In this document: positions 1 to 19,400 of the stretch, piece after piece | Layout of the letters: the number at the start of each line of letters is the position of its first letter | Position numbering within the stretch: the stretch's first letter is position 1 | Source: Lingula anatina | Lineage: Eukaryota > Brachiopoda > Lingulata > Lingulida > Lingulidae | DNA length: 64,000 nt | Assembly: GCF_001039355.2 (NCBI RefSeq) | Contig: NW_019775557.1 | Location: 171,398 to 235,397, forward strand | Direction of reading: 5' to 3' | Translations under genes and position numbers: made by a program | Notes under the pieces: model-generated | The model's input: the letters and a program-made list of their open reading frames with translations, nothing else | Databases searched by the model: none | What the model was told of the DNA's origin: nothing

Positions 1-196
1 AAGTGGATCTTTAAAAAACTGGAAAATGTAAGTGTAGAAGGCATACAGCTTTTTAAAAAAATACGTGAATTATGTGAATGATCCAAGGGGCATAAATGCA
101 ACACCCGTATATCTGAATTTTATGGAGAAATCCGTAAGACTTACCTATGTATTAAATAAAAATATGTAACCTAAAATTTATGATTGCAATAGTAAT

Positions 197-3100
197 TTAA
201 TAAGTAACCACTTGAGTCACCTTCTTACAAATTTCAGGCATTCCAACTTTTCAAAAGAAAAACAAAGAATCACCTTTTCGAAGTTGCAAGCCTCAGGCCT
301 CTACCCCCAACCTTTCAGTCTTTCAAAAAAAAAAACTTTTTTGATATTGCTTGCTTCAGGCCTGTAACCCCTCCTCATCCCTCTTTCCCCAAGATCAAAG
401 TGTACTCACTACTGTCATCATGGAGAGGAGGTCCTCTTTGTGGGCATACTTGTACAACACCGTACATAATTCCTGGATGAACCAACTCCCGCGCTCAGAG
501 TTCCTCCATGACACAAAGCCTGTGGAGAAAATTAAAACAACTGCTGAAGCAAAAATCAACTAATATGCACATGAAATGAAACAAATCTCTTATAAAATAT
601 TCATAATATTTTTTTTCTTTTAAACTTAAAATCATGTTTCACTCAGAAAATATGGACAAATTTACTTGAGAAATCAAACTAATCATAGATTACAAAGGAA
701 GAATTTTCAAAAGTGCCAGATGTTGACATAAAATCTTTAAGGTTAATTGGAAAGAATTAAATATCCCTTGAAAATGTTTAAATGAAAACATTACTTTACA
801 GTAATCAATTAGACTGACTTAAACGTCACATGTTTAGTCAATTCAAAGCTATGTTTGTATAAAAATTCTCTACATTCACAATTTTCCATGTGCATAAGCC
901 CAACCAAAATTCTATACAAAATTATAAGTTCACATGTCTGCTTCACCCTAAATTTTTATCTCAGTTAAAGTATTCATTCATCTAGAACTGTACCTGTGCT
1001 AATATAAACACATTGTCTAAATTCATATTTTATAATATACATCAGCAAATCCAGAATTTCTCTACCTGGCACTGTGGCATAGGCCACCAACATGTCTGCT
1101 CCTTCTGGAAGCTTATGTCTCAAATTCTCGGTATCTCGGAGATGCATTTCCTGCAGTTGCTCTAACATCGAGGGGCCAACTACATTCAGGCTGGTTCGAG
1201 TGGCTGGAACAGGCCCAGCATCTCTACCAGAGGGCGCTGTTTCTCCATCCGTTGTTTCAAACCCACGGTTGAAATTTTCTGAATATGTCAAATTGTTGAA
1301 AATCAATACTGGTGTAAGTATGTAAATCAAGCTACATGTACAGCTGTTTTTGAAAATATATTGCATTTTTTTAATGGAAAAATATGAGCATGAATAAAAT
1401 GATTGTTGTCCATCTGGTGATAATGGCAAAAAAATTAAACTTATTTTGGTCAAATCAGACCTGATGAAGATATTACAAGTCATATCCAATTATGGCCATG
1501 GATAATACTTACTGCTGTACTTCTCAAAACAGATATCAATACAATAACTACTGATAAACATAAAATACCCCCAGAGTCAGTGGCACCATCTCTCTCTCTC
1601 TCATACTAGAATGGTTGACAAAGTATACTTACTTCCTCTACAGGCCTGTATCACAAACAACTTTGGTTTGCCTCTAAGGGCAGGGCAGTGGGCTCCATCA
1701 AAAAATTTTATCAGTTTGTCAATTTCCACCGGTACACAGTCAGTGCCATATATAACGTTTTCCGATCCGTGACTGAGGAGAACCACTATGGTGGAATCTA
1801 CATGTCTGTGACTGTCTCTTATAGAAAATCCTCTGATGGCATTTTCCATTTCCTGAAGCACCAGGTTAATAGTATGCAATAAGAAAAATATGATGAAAAT
1901 TGATAAAAATTATTTGATGACAATTGGGTGGGCTGTCCTGTTTGCTGAATTTGTTGAGAAAATTGTAATAGTCATTTTTTTTTTAAACTGTGGCATTTCT
2001 TACACACCTTTGGAATATTACATTTTTGCTATTTGCAAACATTTTTAAAATTACATTTAGAAATTCATATTAGTTAAAATCTGAGGTGAATATCTCTACA
2101 AATGCATAAATTATCATCTGTTCAACTTAAAAACACAAATTGAAATACAAAAAATATTGAATAAATAAAAAAATATATCACTGATAAAAAATTCCATACC
2201 CTTCCTTTCATATTGTCAAACACAGTGACATCGTAATTTAAGGCTTTAAACACATTCTGCAGGTTGTCCCTGTCTACATCAGTCCCCAGTCGCTCCGTGA
2301 GCTGCGACCCATGAAAGTACCTGTTGTTGATAATCAGGGCGTAGCCTCGTGGTTTTGATGTCATTTTATATATCTGAATAAAAATGATTGAGATAGCTTT
2401 TCACTATTTTCTATGAAGGACTGACCCTAAAAGGAACTACTCCTGTTTACATTATATGAAATTGAGTAGCTACAACAGTTAAAAGTATTGTAAGGGAAAC
2501 AGTAATCTGACATAATGTGCTTCTGCTACTGACATTTTGGCATAAAACGTCATGGGTTGATTCAATATGTGATTGGCTGTTTTTCCCACATAAGTAATTG
2601 CAAATTAAGGAGAGAAAGAAAAACAAAACAAACAATATATTCTTTTAGGGCTCATTGCTAAAAGCAGTCAGATTAACAAGTTCAAATCTTATAAATTAAA
2701 GTTAAATGTTTTTTACTTACAAACTCATCTTCTGGGTCATTTACGGGGAGTACTTCATTCTGTTGTAACTGGCCAGTAAACCTCTGCCTGGTCTGTGGTA
2801 AATCTAACAAAAAATAAAAAAAAAATATTTAAAAAAATAATAAAAACTCAAAAATTACACATACTGTGCAATTTAATAATAAGTTTTAACTTAAAATGAA
2901 GAAATATGGGAAGAGGTGTCATAAAATTATGAATAACAATTGATATAATTAAAATAAAATAATATACAGCATAATAATTTTTTTTCATAATTCAAACCCA
3001 ATCAAATATAGATAATAATATTCAGTTCAAGAGGTCAAGACTTCATCATCATCTACCTACATCACAGAGCAAAGCTATTTCTTACATCTTGGCAAAAAAA

Positions 3101-5202
3101 AAAAAAAAAAAAAAAAAAACTTATTTTAAAAACCCTTTTGCAGAACAATAGCTTACTTTTCAAATCAACAACCTGTGCGGACTGTCCTGGAATAATGCTC
3201 CTGGTGGCGCTGCAGCTGCCATGTTGACTGATCCCGAATAATAGGATGAGCCAGCATGATAGTGGTTCTGTGAACCTTCATTTTCGTCTACCACCATTTT
3301 TTCTTCTGAGTTCTGGCAAGACTGAGATTGACCTGGCTCCTGTTTCACACCTTGCATTAAACAACCTCCAGCGGGAAAAGTGTTGCTCTCATCTTCAGGC
3401 TGTGCCACGGGTCCACCGCCATGACTTATGATATGTGGAACGTTTTGTTGCCCAGGCTGAGAAGCATTATTTGGATGTGGCTGAAAAAGGGAATTCTGAG
3501 GGGGCTGGAAAGGGCCATTATGAGGGGGCTGGAAAGGGGCATTCGTAGGGGGCTGGAAAGTGGCACTTTGTGGTGGCATGTTTCTGTAGTTTCTGTAAGT
3601 GGGGGCTGTATATGGACGCCCGTATCCATAATTAGTCTGTGGGGCATTTTGCTGTAACCTGGAAACAGTGAAAAAAGCAAATGAAGAAGAACCTGTATGA
3701 GATAAATATTAACACTCCTTTGTGAAAAGTCTTTAATCATTAAAGAAACATCAAGCTAAATAAATTTATGACAAGGTTACTGGTTAAAATATAATCATCA
3801 AGTACATGCTAGTATTCAAACAGAAACATTTAAATCAAGTGATAAATTTGAGTCCCCAAGAAATATAAAAACTTTGGTAGTAAGGGAAAGGAAACTTTAC
3901 ATATGTGTATGTGATGTAATTTTTTTATAAAAGGAACTGTACAATACTATCTATGTTTGGTGTAAAATTATTGTTCAACCGAGTTGAAATGCTTCACTAC
4001 TACTTATATTACTGGGTATTTCAAAGACGTCAACAAGACTACATTCGTGTAGCAGGGAAAATAGGGCTGTTTTTTATTGACCAAGGCACATTTGTGGTTC
4101 GGGATGATGGCCAGGGCCAGGGTAAGAGGGGGAGATGAAAAATGAAATAATGCAGTTTGATGGGTGTGTGCATGAGTTTTACAGAGTTAAGTACAGTGTT
4201 GTTGTAGGTTTAATTCTTAGTGTAACTTAATAACTGCCCATGACAAAAGCCATTTACAAGCCATCTCTCAATGTGAAAGTGATTCATTGTCATCTACTTG
4301 CTGGCTCTCAATATGAAAGTGACCCTTGGTTTTTAACCCAGTATCTCTCATTGTAAACAAATAAATATAAGACCACTGAAGTCACTATACTGTCACTTAC
4401 TGTGTCACCGTATCCTGTATGGCATCTGCCAAGTGTTTCTGTCCGCTATGTACCAGACACTGCACAAACAGCGGAAATGCCTCAGGCCCTCTGCGGGGCA
4501 AGTCTGACAGCAACTGCTGCACTTTCTGGAGGCGTGTGCGGTGAGACTGGAATTGACAACCAATTATTAGGGACCATTCCCAATGAAACTTTGAGTTTAT
4601 GTTGATCGAACCAACTCTGGAGAGACTTTCCCTAAGTACAATCAGGTTAACAGATTAACACACCTACTCCTGTCATGGAGTAGAATACAGAAAAACTGGT
4701 GAGTATACGGGTATGTTGGTAACAAGAGGAGGTGTGTTTATCTGTTGCACTGATTGCATTCAGCAAGAGATTCCACAGAGTTGGATTGATCTACCAGTAC
4801 TAGTATGTTGACTCATGGTGTCTATGGGAATAGGCCCTAAAAGTAAGAGAACCTTGGGATCCCTATAGGGCAGATCTTTTAAGAAATTATATACTTTCTG
4901 AAACTAAATATGATGAATACAAAACTGATGGTTATTTTCTTTCTTTCTTCTTTTTTTTTTTCACAGAAGATTAGTGCAATATATTACCGCCTTTTTTCAC
5001 ACAAAAAAATCTTTCTCACAACTTCTTTCAAGTGATAAAGCAGTGTGTGTGTGTGTGTGTGTGAACTTACCGCGACACAATCTATCATGTGATCAGTAAA
5101 CAGCCCACAATCTACCAAATGTGGCAGTATTTCATCAACTAATAGATCATTGGTCAACTTCACACGGTTTTTACGTAGCGCTTCTTTTTGTAAGGGATCC
5201 AT
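197..5202 (-). CDS. CARD-containing initiator caspase (caspase-2/9-like)
   Basis: Cysteine protease of apoptosis or innate signalling, cytoplasmic. Exons read on the minus strand: 5202-5071 and 4546-4401 (CARD, begins MDPLQKEALRKNRVKL), 3658-3173 (Gln/Pro-rich linker), about 2787-2721, 2373-2200 (start of p20, RGYALIINNRYF), 1852-1633 (LLSHGSEN with the catalytic His, QACRG with the catalytic Cys), 1278-1066 (p20/p10 linker, then ADMLVAYATVPG), 519-410 (p10, GFVSWRNSERGSWFIQ). All these junctions keep frame. The 3' end is not resolved: 311-197 must hold the last p10 residues, and one frame there reads MPEICKKVTQVVTY then stop, but I could not join it in phase. A CARD plus long prodomain marks an initiator rather than an executioner caspase; whether it is the caspase-2 or the caspase-9 orthologue is open. 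A leader exon upstream is likely, because an acceptor lies just before the start codon. Confidence 0.88.
3173..3658 (-). other. Gln/Pro-rich tandem-repeat linker exon of the caspase
   Basis: This single exon encodes the region between CARD and protease domain. It contains about four imperfect copies of a decapeptide built on PFQPP (for example NAPFQPPHNG), followed by an acidic, Ser/Gln-rich stretch. No domain is recognised. It is likely disordered and is the most variable part of the protein. Confidence 0.75.
4567..4840. mobile_element. MITE-like inverted-repeat element, family A (copy 1)
   Basis: The ends are inverted: it begins ttagggaccattcccaa and ends with ttgggaatag-like sequence and gccctaa, and the next 60 bases of each arm also pair (aaccaactct against agagttggat). 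It is about 274 bp long with no coding capacity and lies in the first coding intron of the caspase. A related copy is at 29773-30047, and half copies are at 48279-48380 and 60556-60656. Confidence 0.65.
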
Positions 5203-6194
5203 TGCATGACGAGCTGAAATATGAAGTATCTCAATGCTGTTAGGAATTAAATCTCAATGTCAAATGTAGTATGATTTAAAGATATACATTTGTATATCTT
5301 TAAATGTATGATATAAAGATATACAAATGTGAAAATACACACAGCTCCATCCCTGCATCTTGACTCTGCCACACCAATATGTCTCCCATGCCATTACTTT
5401 TCTGCTATATAAAAAAAAAAAAAAATTGACAGTTTTGTCAGTTACAAGCTAACTGCAAGAAATTATGACTTAAAAAAGTATCAGTAAAATTCACAATTTT
5501 CCCCACTGAAAAGATTGAGTATTTAAATACTGTTAAAACAGTACAACTACATAAAATGAAACAAAATGATATGACATTCTCTCCCCCAAACTGCTGTTTA
5601 GAATATGATTAATTTCTTAGTGCAGCACTGCGTAGTATCCTTGAATCTTGATCTGCGTAGTATCAAAGATTTATGCGTACCGTTAATTTTCAAAGTCAAA
5701 GATGTTACATTATACTAGTACCAGTAACTGAATATATCTCACGTTACCTGTTCTGGTGAGTCGTTGATGAAATGCTGGCATTTCTTCTACTGACCTTCAC
5801 AAGTTACATGACGATCAAATACCTTTCGTGATTGAGCATTGCAAATTTTCTGACAACAAATTTAGGTGGGCCACCAGTAACAACTGAAAGGTGGAAATTT
5901 TAGGGGAATCCCCTACAAAGATGTCGTCTTGTTTCCGTGGTTAGGTCATGTGACTTAACTTATTTAAACTTACCTCAGCCCCTTCACTCTCGTTTTAATA
6001 AAATGGCCCCATTTCAGAGACTCTCAACACTTTTATTCGCCCGAGTGACCCTATCGGGTTGAAAATATATCTGTATCGTACTTCCCTGGATGTTTTTCGT
6101 TTCGTCTCTCGAGAAAAGATGGCTAAATGAGTTCCGATACTGTATCGGCTACAATTATTTTGCCCATTTCACACGCTGTTTCCACGTGAAAATA
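5203..6194. promoter_or_regulatory. Shared 5' region between head-to-head caspase and PUS3 genes
   Basis: About 1 kb separates the caspase start codon (minus strand) from the PUS3 start codon (plus strand). It must contain both transcription starts, so it probably acts as a bidirectional promoter. It also holds a poly-A run near 5410-5424 and a palindrome at 5275-5304. No TATA box or other defined site can be assigned with confidence. Confidence 0.45.
5275..5304. repeat. Perfect 13-bp-arm palindrome
   Basis: Arms tttaaagatatac and its exact reverse complement flank a 4-base loop. A further half copy of the arm follows at about 5313-5328. It lies just upstream of the first caspase coding exon. 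No function is known. Confidence 0.7.
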
Positions 6195-13762
<7,568 letters not shown>

Positions 13763-14917
13763 TCAAAGTGGAGAACCCAGGGAGTTTGTTTGAGACAAAC
13801 CCAGGGAGTTTGTTTGAGACAATTTTTATGTTCTAAGAAATAATCAAAAGTAATGACAATGCCAGTAATTTAAAAACAGAAAACAATTACTTTAATTTTC
13901 CACAATACTGCAGTTGGAGAAGATTTAGATCCTTAAGCTGGGGTATTTTCTGTCAATGCTTCTATGTATTGGTGCTTTTCGTTCTATCTAGGTAGTGTTT
14001 TTTCTTCAAGCAGTGAAAATTTTCCAGAAATGTCAAGCACCGTGAAGCACATTTTAAGTTTTATTTTTCAGTAAAGCACTATTAGAATTTGTAAAAAATT
14101 ATCAATTTAACTGGGAATATTATTAAAGAGAAATCAACCAGTAAACAACTGAGTAAGACAATATATAAGATCATTTTACTTAAGGCTACAAAATTTCTTA
14201 TACAAATTGTTATTTTAACTACAAGTTACTCAGTAATGATTTTACAAAATGTTAATATTGAAAGACAGAGGTTTTGTTCAGTGACTTTTAGTGAGAACCA
14301 TTTAACTTAAGGAAACAAATTTTACCGGAACCCCCTCCCCCAATACCATGCACCTTTATTTAATCCCCCTCTATTACTAATTTCTATGCCTCAGTGACTT
14401 TAACATTAGTCTGCTTTACCTAAGCTTTAAAAGCAAGAATAAAAATTTTGACTTTCTAGAACCTTTTCAAGCCCATATTGAATACAGACTGATACATGAA
14501 ATATCGCTAATGACTTTGAAGTACATTTTTAAGTGCATTAAAATAGCATTTGGGTTTATATCAAAGTGATTAAATATAAGATTTAATATATAAGTGTGTG
14601 GTTTTTTACGTCCTACAATGCTATGTATAAAATATCACAATATCTTTGAATGCGGAATGTTTTATATCATTAAAACAGAAATATCTCAATTACTTGAATA
14701 ATATTAAAATATGATAAATAATTTTCTAGAGTCTACATGAAGGTAACAGAAATATACTGTATCTAGATAGCATATCACATAATATCAGTAATGAAACAGC
14801 TATTTCAAAACAGGGATAATATCAATATGTACTACATTTAAAAAAGCCATGTACAAAAATATACTTTGGGCTGACAAGTCATATCAACAAACTTTACTAA
14901 TGATTGCATAACAAGTT
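13763..14917. other. Convergent 3' intergenic region between PUS3 and the protease/CAP gene
   Basis: AT-rich sequence that should carry the 3' untranslated regions of both converging genes. A 23-bp segment is tandemly repeated with a 24-bp period at 13774-13820, immediately after the PUS3 stop. No further gene is seen. Confidence 0.6.
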
Positions 14918-16446
14918 TTAATACATTGGTCTGAGGTATTTCTGTGAGTCGTATCTACTTGTCCTGTCTTGGCTGCTTGGTCTGAAGGACCGTTGAGGGG
15001 GCCAGTCAGCGAATGCAGCATAATCAACATACTCGTAATATGGTGTGTCCTTGGCCCTGAACAGTGATCTCTGACGATTAAACTCCCTTGCATTATGCTT
15101 ATCGCGAGCAGATGACCGTTTACTGCTTCCACCATGATGGAAAACATCAGGCAACCCAGGTACTGCTATAGAGCGTATGGAACGTCCATAGCTTCCGTTA
15201 GACATGTAGGGATTGTGGGCTGTGGCCAGATATGGATCTGGGACTGCCGTATGGCTGATATACTGGCGTACCACATCGGAGTTACTCACTGTGGAACTGC
15301 TGTAGGTACGACGTCTTTTGTGTTTCTTTGTATCTGTTGAACGTCTCTTTAAAATACAGCAGACAATTGCAGTGATGACAATCAAAACGATTAGAAGACC
15401 GATCATGATTGATAAAATTATCACCATTTCCTCCCAGTCTGTGGACAGTTGATTTTCACAGCGACTCCCGCTAAAATTAACGGGGCAGTTACACATGGCG
15501 AGGCCGTCGCTCGATTCCATGCACACTCCTCCATTTAAGCACAAGTCTGTCCGACAGACTTGGCCGCAGGCTCGTCCAGGGAAGAACCCAACATTTGCTG
15601 AGTTGTCCCTGTAATTGATGTTACACTGGCATGTATAGCCACCATCCAGGTTGGTACACTGGGCGTAGAGTGAACAGTCATTAGTATCAGTAGAGTTACA
15701 CTCATCGAAATCGGTGACAGTAACCGTGTCGACAGTAACATTAGGGCTGTTCTGCAAACCTTGGGTGAGGGTTTCCTGTACTTGGGTGGTATTCACCACT
15801 GGCTCAGTCTGGTTGTCAAAGGTGAGCTGTACGTCTGCTATGATACTCCCTAATATAAACCTCCTTACTCTACAACGCACTTTGGCTTCGAAGGGGGTCC
15901 CCCTGTAACTCCTCACAATAACCTGACACACGGTCAGCTCCAGTTGTATGAAGGTTGGGCTGGTTGGGGTTTCCAATTCTGGGCTAAAAATAGCAGGCTG
16001 GCTGTTAAGGGCCGTGATACGCACCCGCGCAAACACATACACTCTGGTGGTGACTAGCGCCCTGGCTGTGGTGGTGGTTGTCAAGCTTGTGGTCGTTGAG
16101 GGTGCCACAGTGGTGGTTTTCAGTGTTGTTTGTGATGTAGTGGTTGGAGCTGCAGTGGTCTCTGTGGTTGTGATTGGTGCTGCTGGTGTTGTCTCTGTTG
16201 TAGTGGTTGGAGCTGCTGTGGTTGTGGTTGGTGCTGTTGTGGTTGTAATTGGAGCTACTGTGGTAGTGGTTGTAGTTGGAGCTGCAACCACTACCACAGT
16301 NGTTGTGGTCGTGGTTGGAGCTGCTGTGGTTGTGATTGGAGCTGCTGTGGTTGTGGTTGGAGCTGCTGTGGTTGTAGTTGGAGCTGCTGTGGTTGTGGTT
16401 CTAGCTGCTGTGGTTGGAGCTGCTGTGGTTGGTGACACTGTTGTTG
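14918..16446 (-). CDS. Terminal exon: mucin-type Thr stretch, SEA-like domain, two EGF domains, transmembrane helix, cytoplasmic tail
   Basis: A single exon of 509 codons including the stop. Order: about 130 residues of APTTTT repeats (likely O-glycosylated); a SEA-like region (ARVRITALNSQPAIFSPELE to VQETLTQGLQNSPNVTV); a calcium-binding type EGF (DFDECNST); a second EGF (LCLNGGVCMESSDGLAMCNC); a hydrophobic helix (MVIILSIMIGLLIVLIVI); a basic stop-transfer (KRRSTDTKKHKRRR); and a tail rich in Ser, Arg and Tyr (YYEYVDYAAF). Mucin-SEA-EGF-TM order resembles membrane mucins of the MUC3/MUC17 type. The Thr stretch contains an n at 16301 beside a fold-back, so its true length is uncertain. It accepts the ShK exon in phase 1. 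Confidence 0.9.
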
Positions 16447-19400
16447 CTGAAAAAATTAAGAAAGGTAATGTATACGAAAGGTAATATCATAACATGTAAC
16501 TTGTGATGCTTAATTCAAGCTAAGAGCATTGCTAGGGAAGGTTTGGGCATGTGAGATAAGCAGAGAATCAGCCAACTACTCAGATGGGGGGGGGGGCACT
16601 GACCCATGTCAATGTGGCATTATACACACGTTGACAAACCATACAAAAGAAAATGACCGGATGAAAACCTCAACTGAACAAAAACTTTCTGTGAAAATTA
16701 GGAAAGTTTATTTTTTCGCACTCTGCCCATTGTGTTATGATTTCAGCATATTCTATTCTAAATAAATGGTTTGTGTGAAAAAAACATGAAACTTCTCAGT
16801 GTATGTATGACAAATAATACACCACTTCCACTCTTTCCCACTATGTGCGACAACATCCTAAACAAGTTTGGCTTCCTTTTGCAAAAAGTGTAAAGTGATA
16901 ATATTGTTCTGTGGGCTGTGCATTATTTAGTAAACAGTGTGTGTGTGTGTATGTAGTGTGTGTATGTGCTGAGAGAGATATTTCCTTACCTGGAGGACTA
17001 GAACATGTCACCCCACAAGCTTTTGGACACCATGCATATTTGACCAAAGTTCCAGTTCCAGTGGCAGTAACATCACACTGGTTGTTTGCAGCCCAAGAAG
17101 CACATTGTGAAGGATAGACATCCTCTCCATTGTTGCCCAAAGCACTGCAGTTCACTGAGACAGAAATGGTAATTGTGAATAAAAAATGGATAAAATTGAA
17201 ATCAATATCATTATAATATGACTAAATATACAGTTAATATCTGAAGAAAAATCAGTTTAAGGAACAGAAAACTCCTTAAAATTTGTTTCTTTGCTGTGGA
17301 ATTGAATGGCACTGGCAATTTCATGTAAACTAATTGCATCATTCTGTTTAATTATTATATAGTTGTTGGTGTAACATTTGTATATTTTGTGTGTTTATTG
17401 TTAATGTGAGGAAACATTTCTATACCTGACATATTAAATTACTCACGGTATTGACATGTAGGGCCATAGAAGATGTTTCCGCATTCACAGGAGCACGTGT
17501 CAAAATCATATCTGCCGGAATTTTGACACTCTAATATACTACTGCAGGAGGCTGAAAAATACAATTGTCATGTGATAAAATGCCGGAATGGCATTTCTTT
17601 TAATAAAGGGAATTCAAACTTTTTTGATAATTAGTGTGTGATGCATTAAAAAAAAACTGAAGCAATCTTTTAATCTTGCACTTACTCTCGGTACACTTTC
17701 ATAACAAATGCTAAAGATTACTTGGGTCTGACCACTTATTATTACTTCTATGAAATCTAATTACTAAGTGTAATATTTCAATATTTTGTCCAATATTTCA
17801 ATGTGAAAATAATATTCTCAACCTACCACAGTTAAGAGATGTGTTTTGCATGCACTCATATTGTGTTACTGAAAAACAAATATAAGGGATGCTCTTTTTA
17901 GATATATTTTTATGGAAGGAATTATGCATGTACCTTCATGAGTATATAATGAGTTCAGTTATTTAAGTATTAATAAGGGGAGAAACATAGTTTTTCTTTT
18001 AAACATTTAATTTATCCATTTATATCATCTTACCTAACATCATATAGATTAACAAAGATATACCCTTCAATAAAGTACCTTGGTATATTATACCTTCTGG
18101 ATTTCAGACAAATCATAAAAATAATAATTTTAATAATATGCCTATTAAACATCAATGTTTGCACTTATCAGCATTTTGATATTCATATTGATTGTATTAT
18201 ATACATACCACACAAACCATCAGCACATATTTCTTTGTTATATTTGTCAGTCAAACACCCACTGCAGGCTGTTCCCAAGTCATATGGATGCTGGCCGCCA
18301 TAATTTCCTCTAAAATTAAGAGATATATTATTAATAAATAAAATAAAGTAAACCTTGTGGCACCTAAATTCAAAGGAATGAGATAAGCTTGTAAAACTTC
18401 AGTGAGATTTGAAGGTTCAAATACAGTGTAGATACCACATTATTTCATGAATAAAGGTATCCTTAAATTCAATATCTTTAAAAAATGAGGGTATCGAGAA
18501 GATGGTTTTCAGCAAACTCTAACAAGCAGGGTTTTAAATTAAAGTGGTTGCAGGTTATGGAGCAAATGTTTAATGTATAATTATGTATAGTTTTTGAATC
18601 ATAGTGCCTGCAGGCTATATAGAACAAATGTTACAATATATAATTATTTATACTTAACACACGGCTGTGAATTGTCACTTACGGTTCATAATAGTCACAA
18701 GTCACTTGGTATTTGTAGACACTCAAAGGACAGTAGGCAATAGCACAGCCAAGTCTGTAGCTGGTGTCCCATACAACCTGGAAATGGATACATCAACAAA
18801 ATATCAAAATATCATGAAAGTTGTATAATGTGCCACATTGTTAATTTTATTTTAACTATTTTTGATGAGCAGCATATTTGTTATTATTATTATTATTATT
18901 ATTTTTGTTGTTGTTGTTGTTGTTATTGCAAAAAGAAGTAAGGTTTTTATGTCAAGAAATGCATGCTGATTGATAGCAGTCCACACAAACTCTCCGAAAC
19001 TCAGGCCGTGTGAAATCAAATCCCTGTCTCTCAATTAAATATATTTACCTGTGTGTAATGGCCGCAGACATAAGAACAACTTCTGGAGGAATAAGTATAG
19101 TAAGACACTTCACTGTGCCAGGCATCCACTATCTGTTGAACAGTGGGCTTGGCAGAGTATGCATACAGATTCTGGCCCAGAGATTTCCCTTCAAATATCG
19201 TCCCAGTTTTGTTTGGGTTTCCGTGTGCGTTTGCACAGGTGTTTGCCCATGGGGCGCTCATAAGTCTGGCCAACTCTGGATCCCATACCTGAGGAGGACA
19301 GTTTGGAGATTTGATAGATTTTCTTGATTCAAGCAATTGTTTTCTTTTCATCATCTTCTTTTTCTCTTTCTTTTTCTACCAGATTTGTACTCGTAAAGCC

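Noticed and set aside
15948-16484. Long plus-strand open frame rich in Val and Ala opposite the mucin exon
   Set aside because: It is the antisense shadow of the Thr-codon repeat; the minus strand encodes EGF, SEA-like and membrane domains continuous with it.
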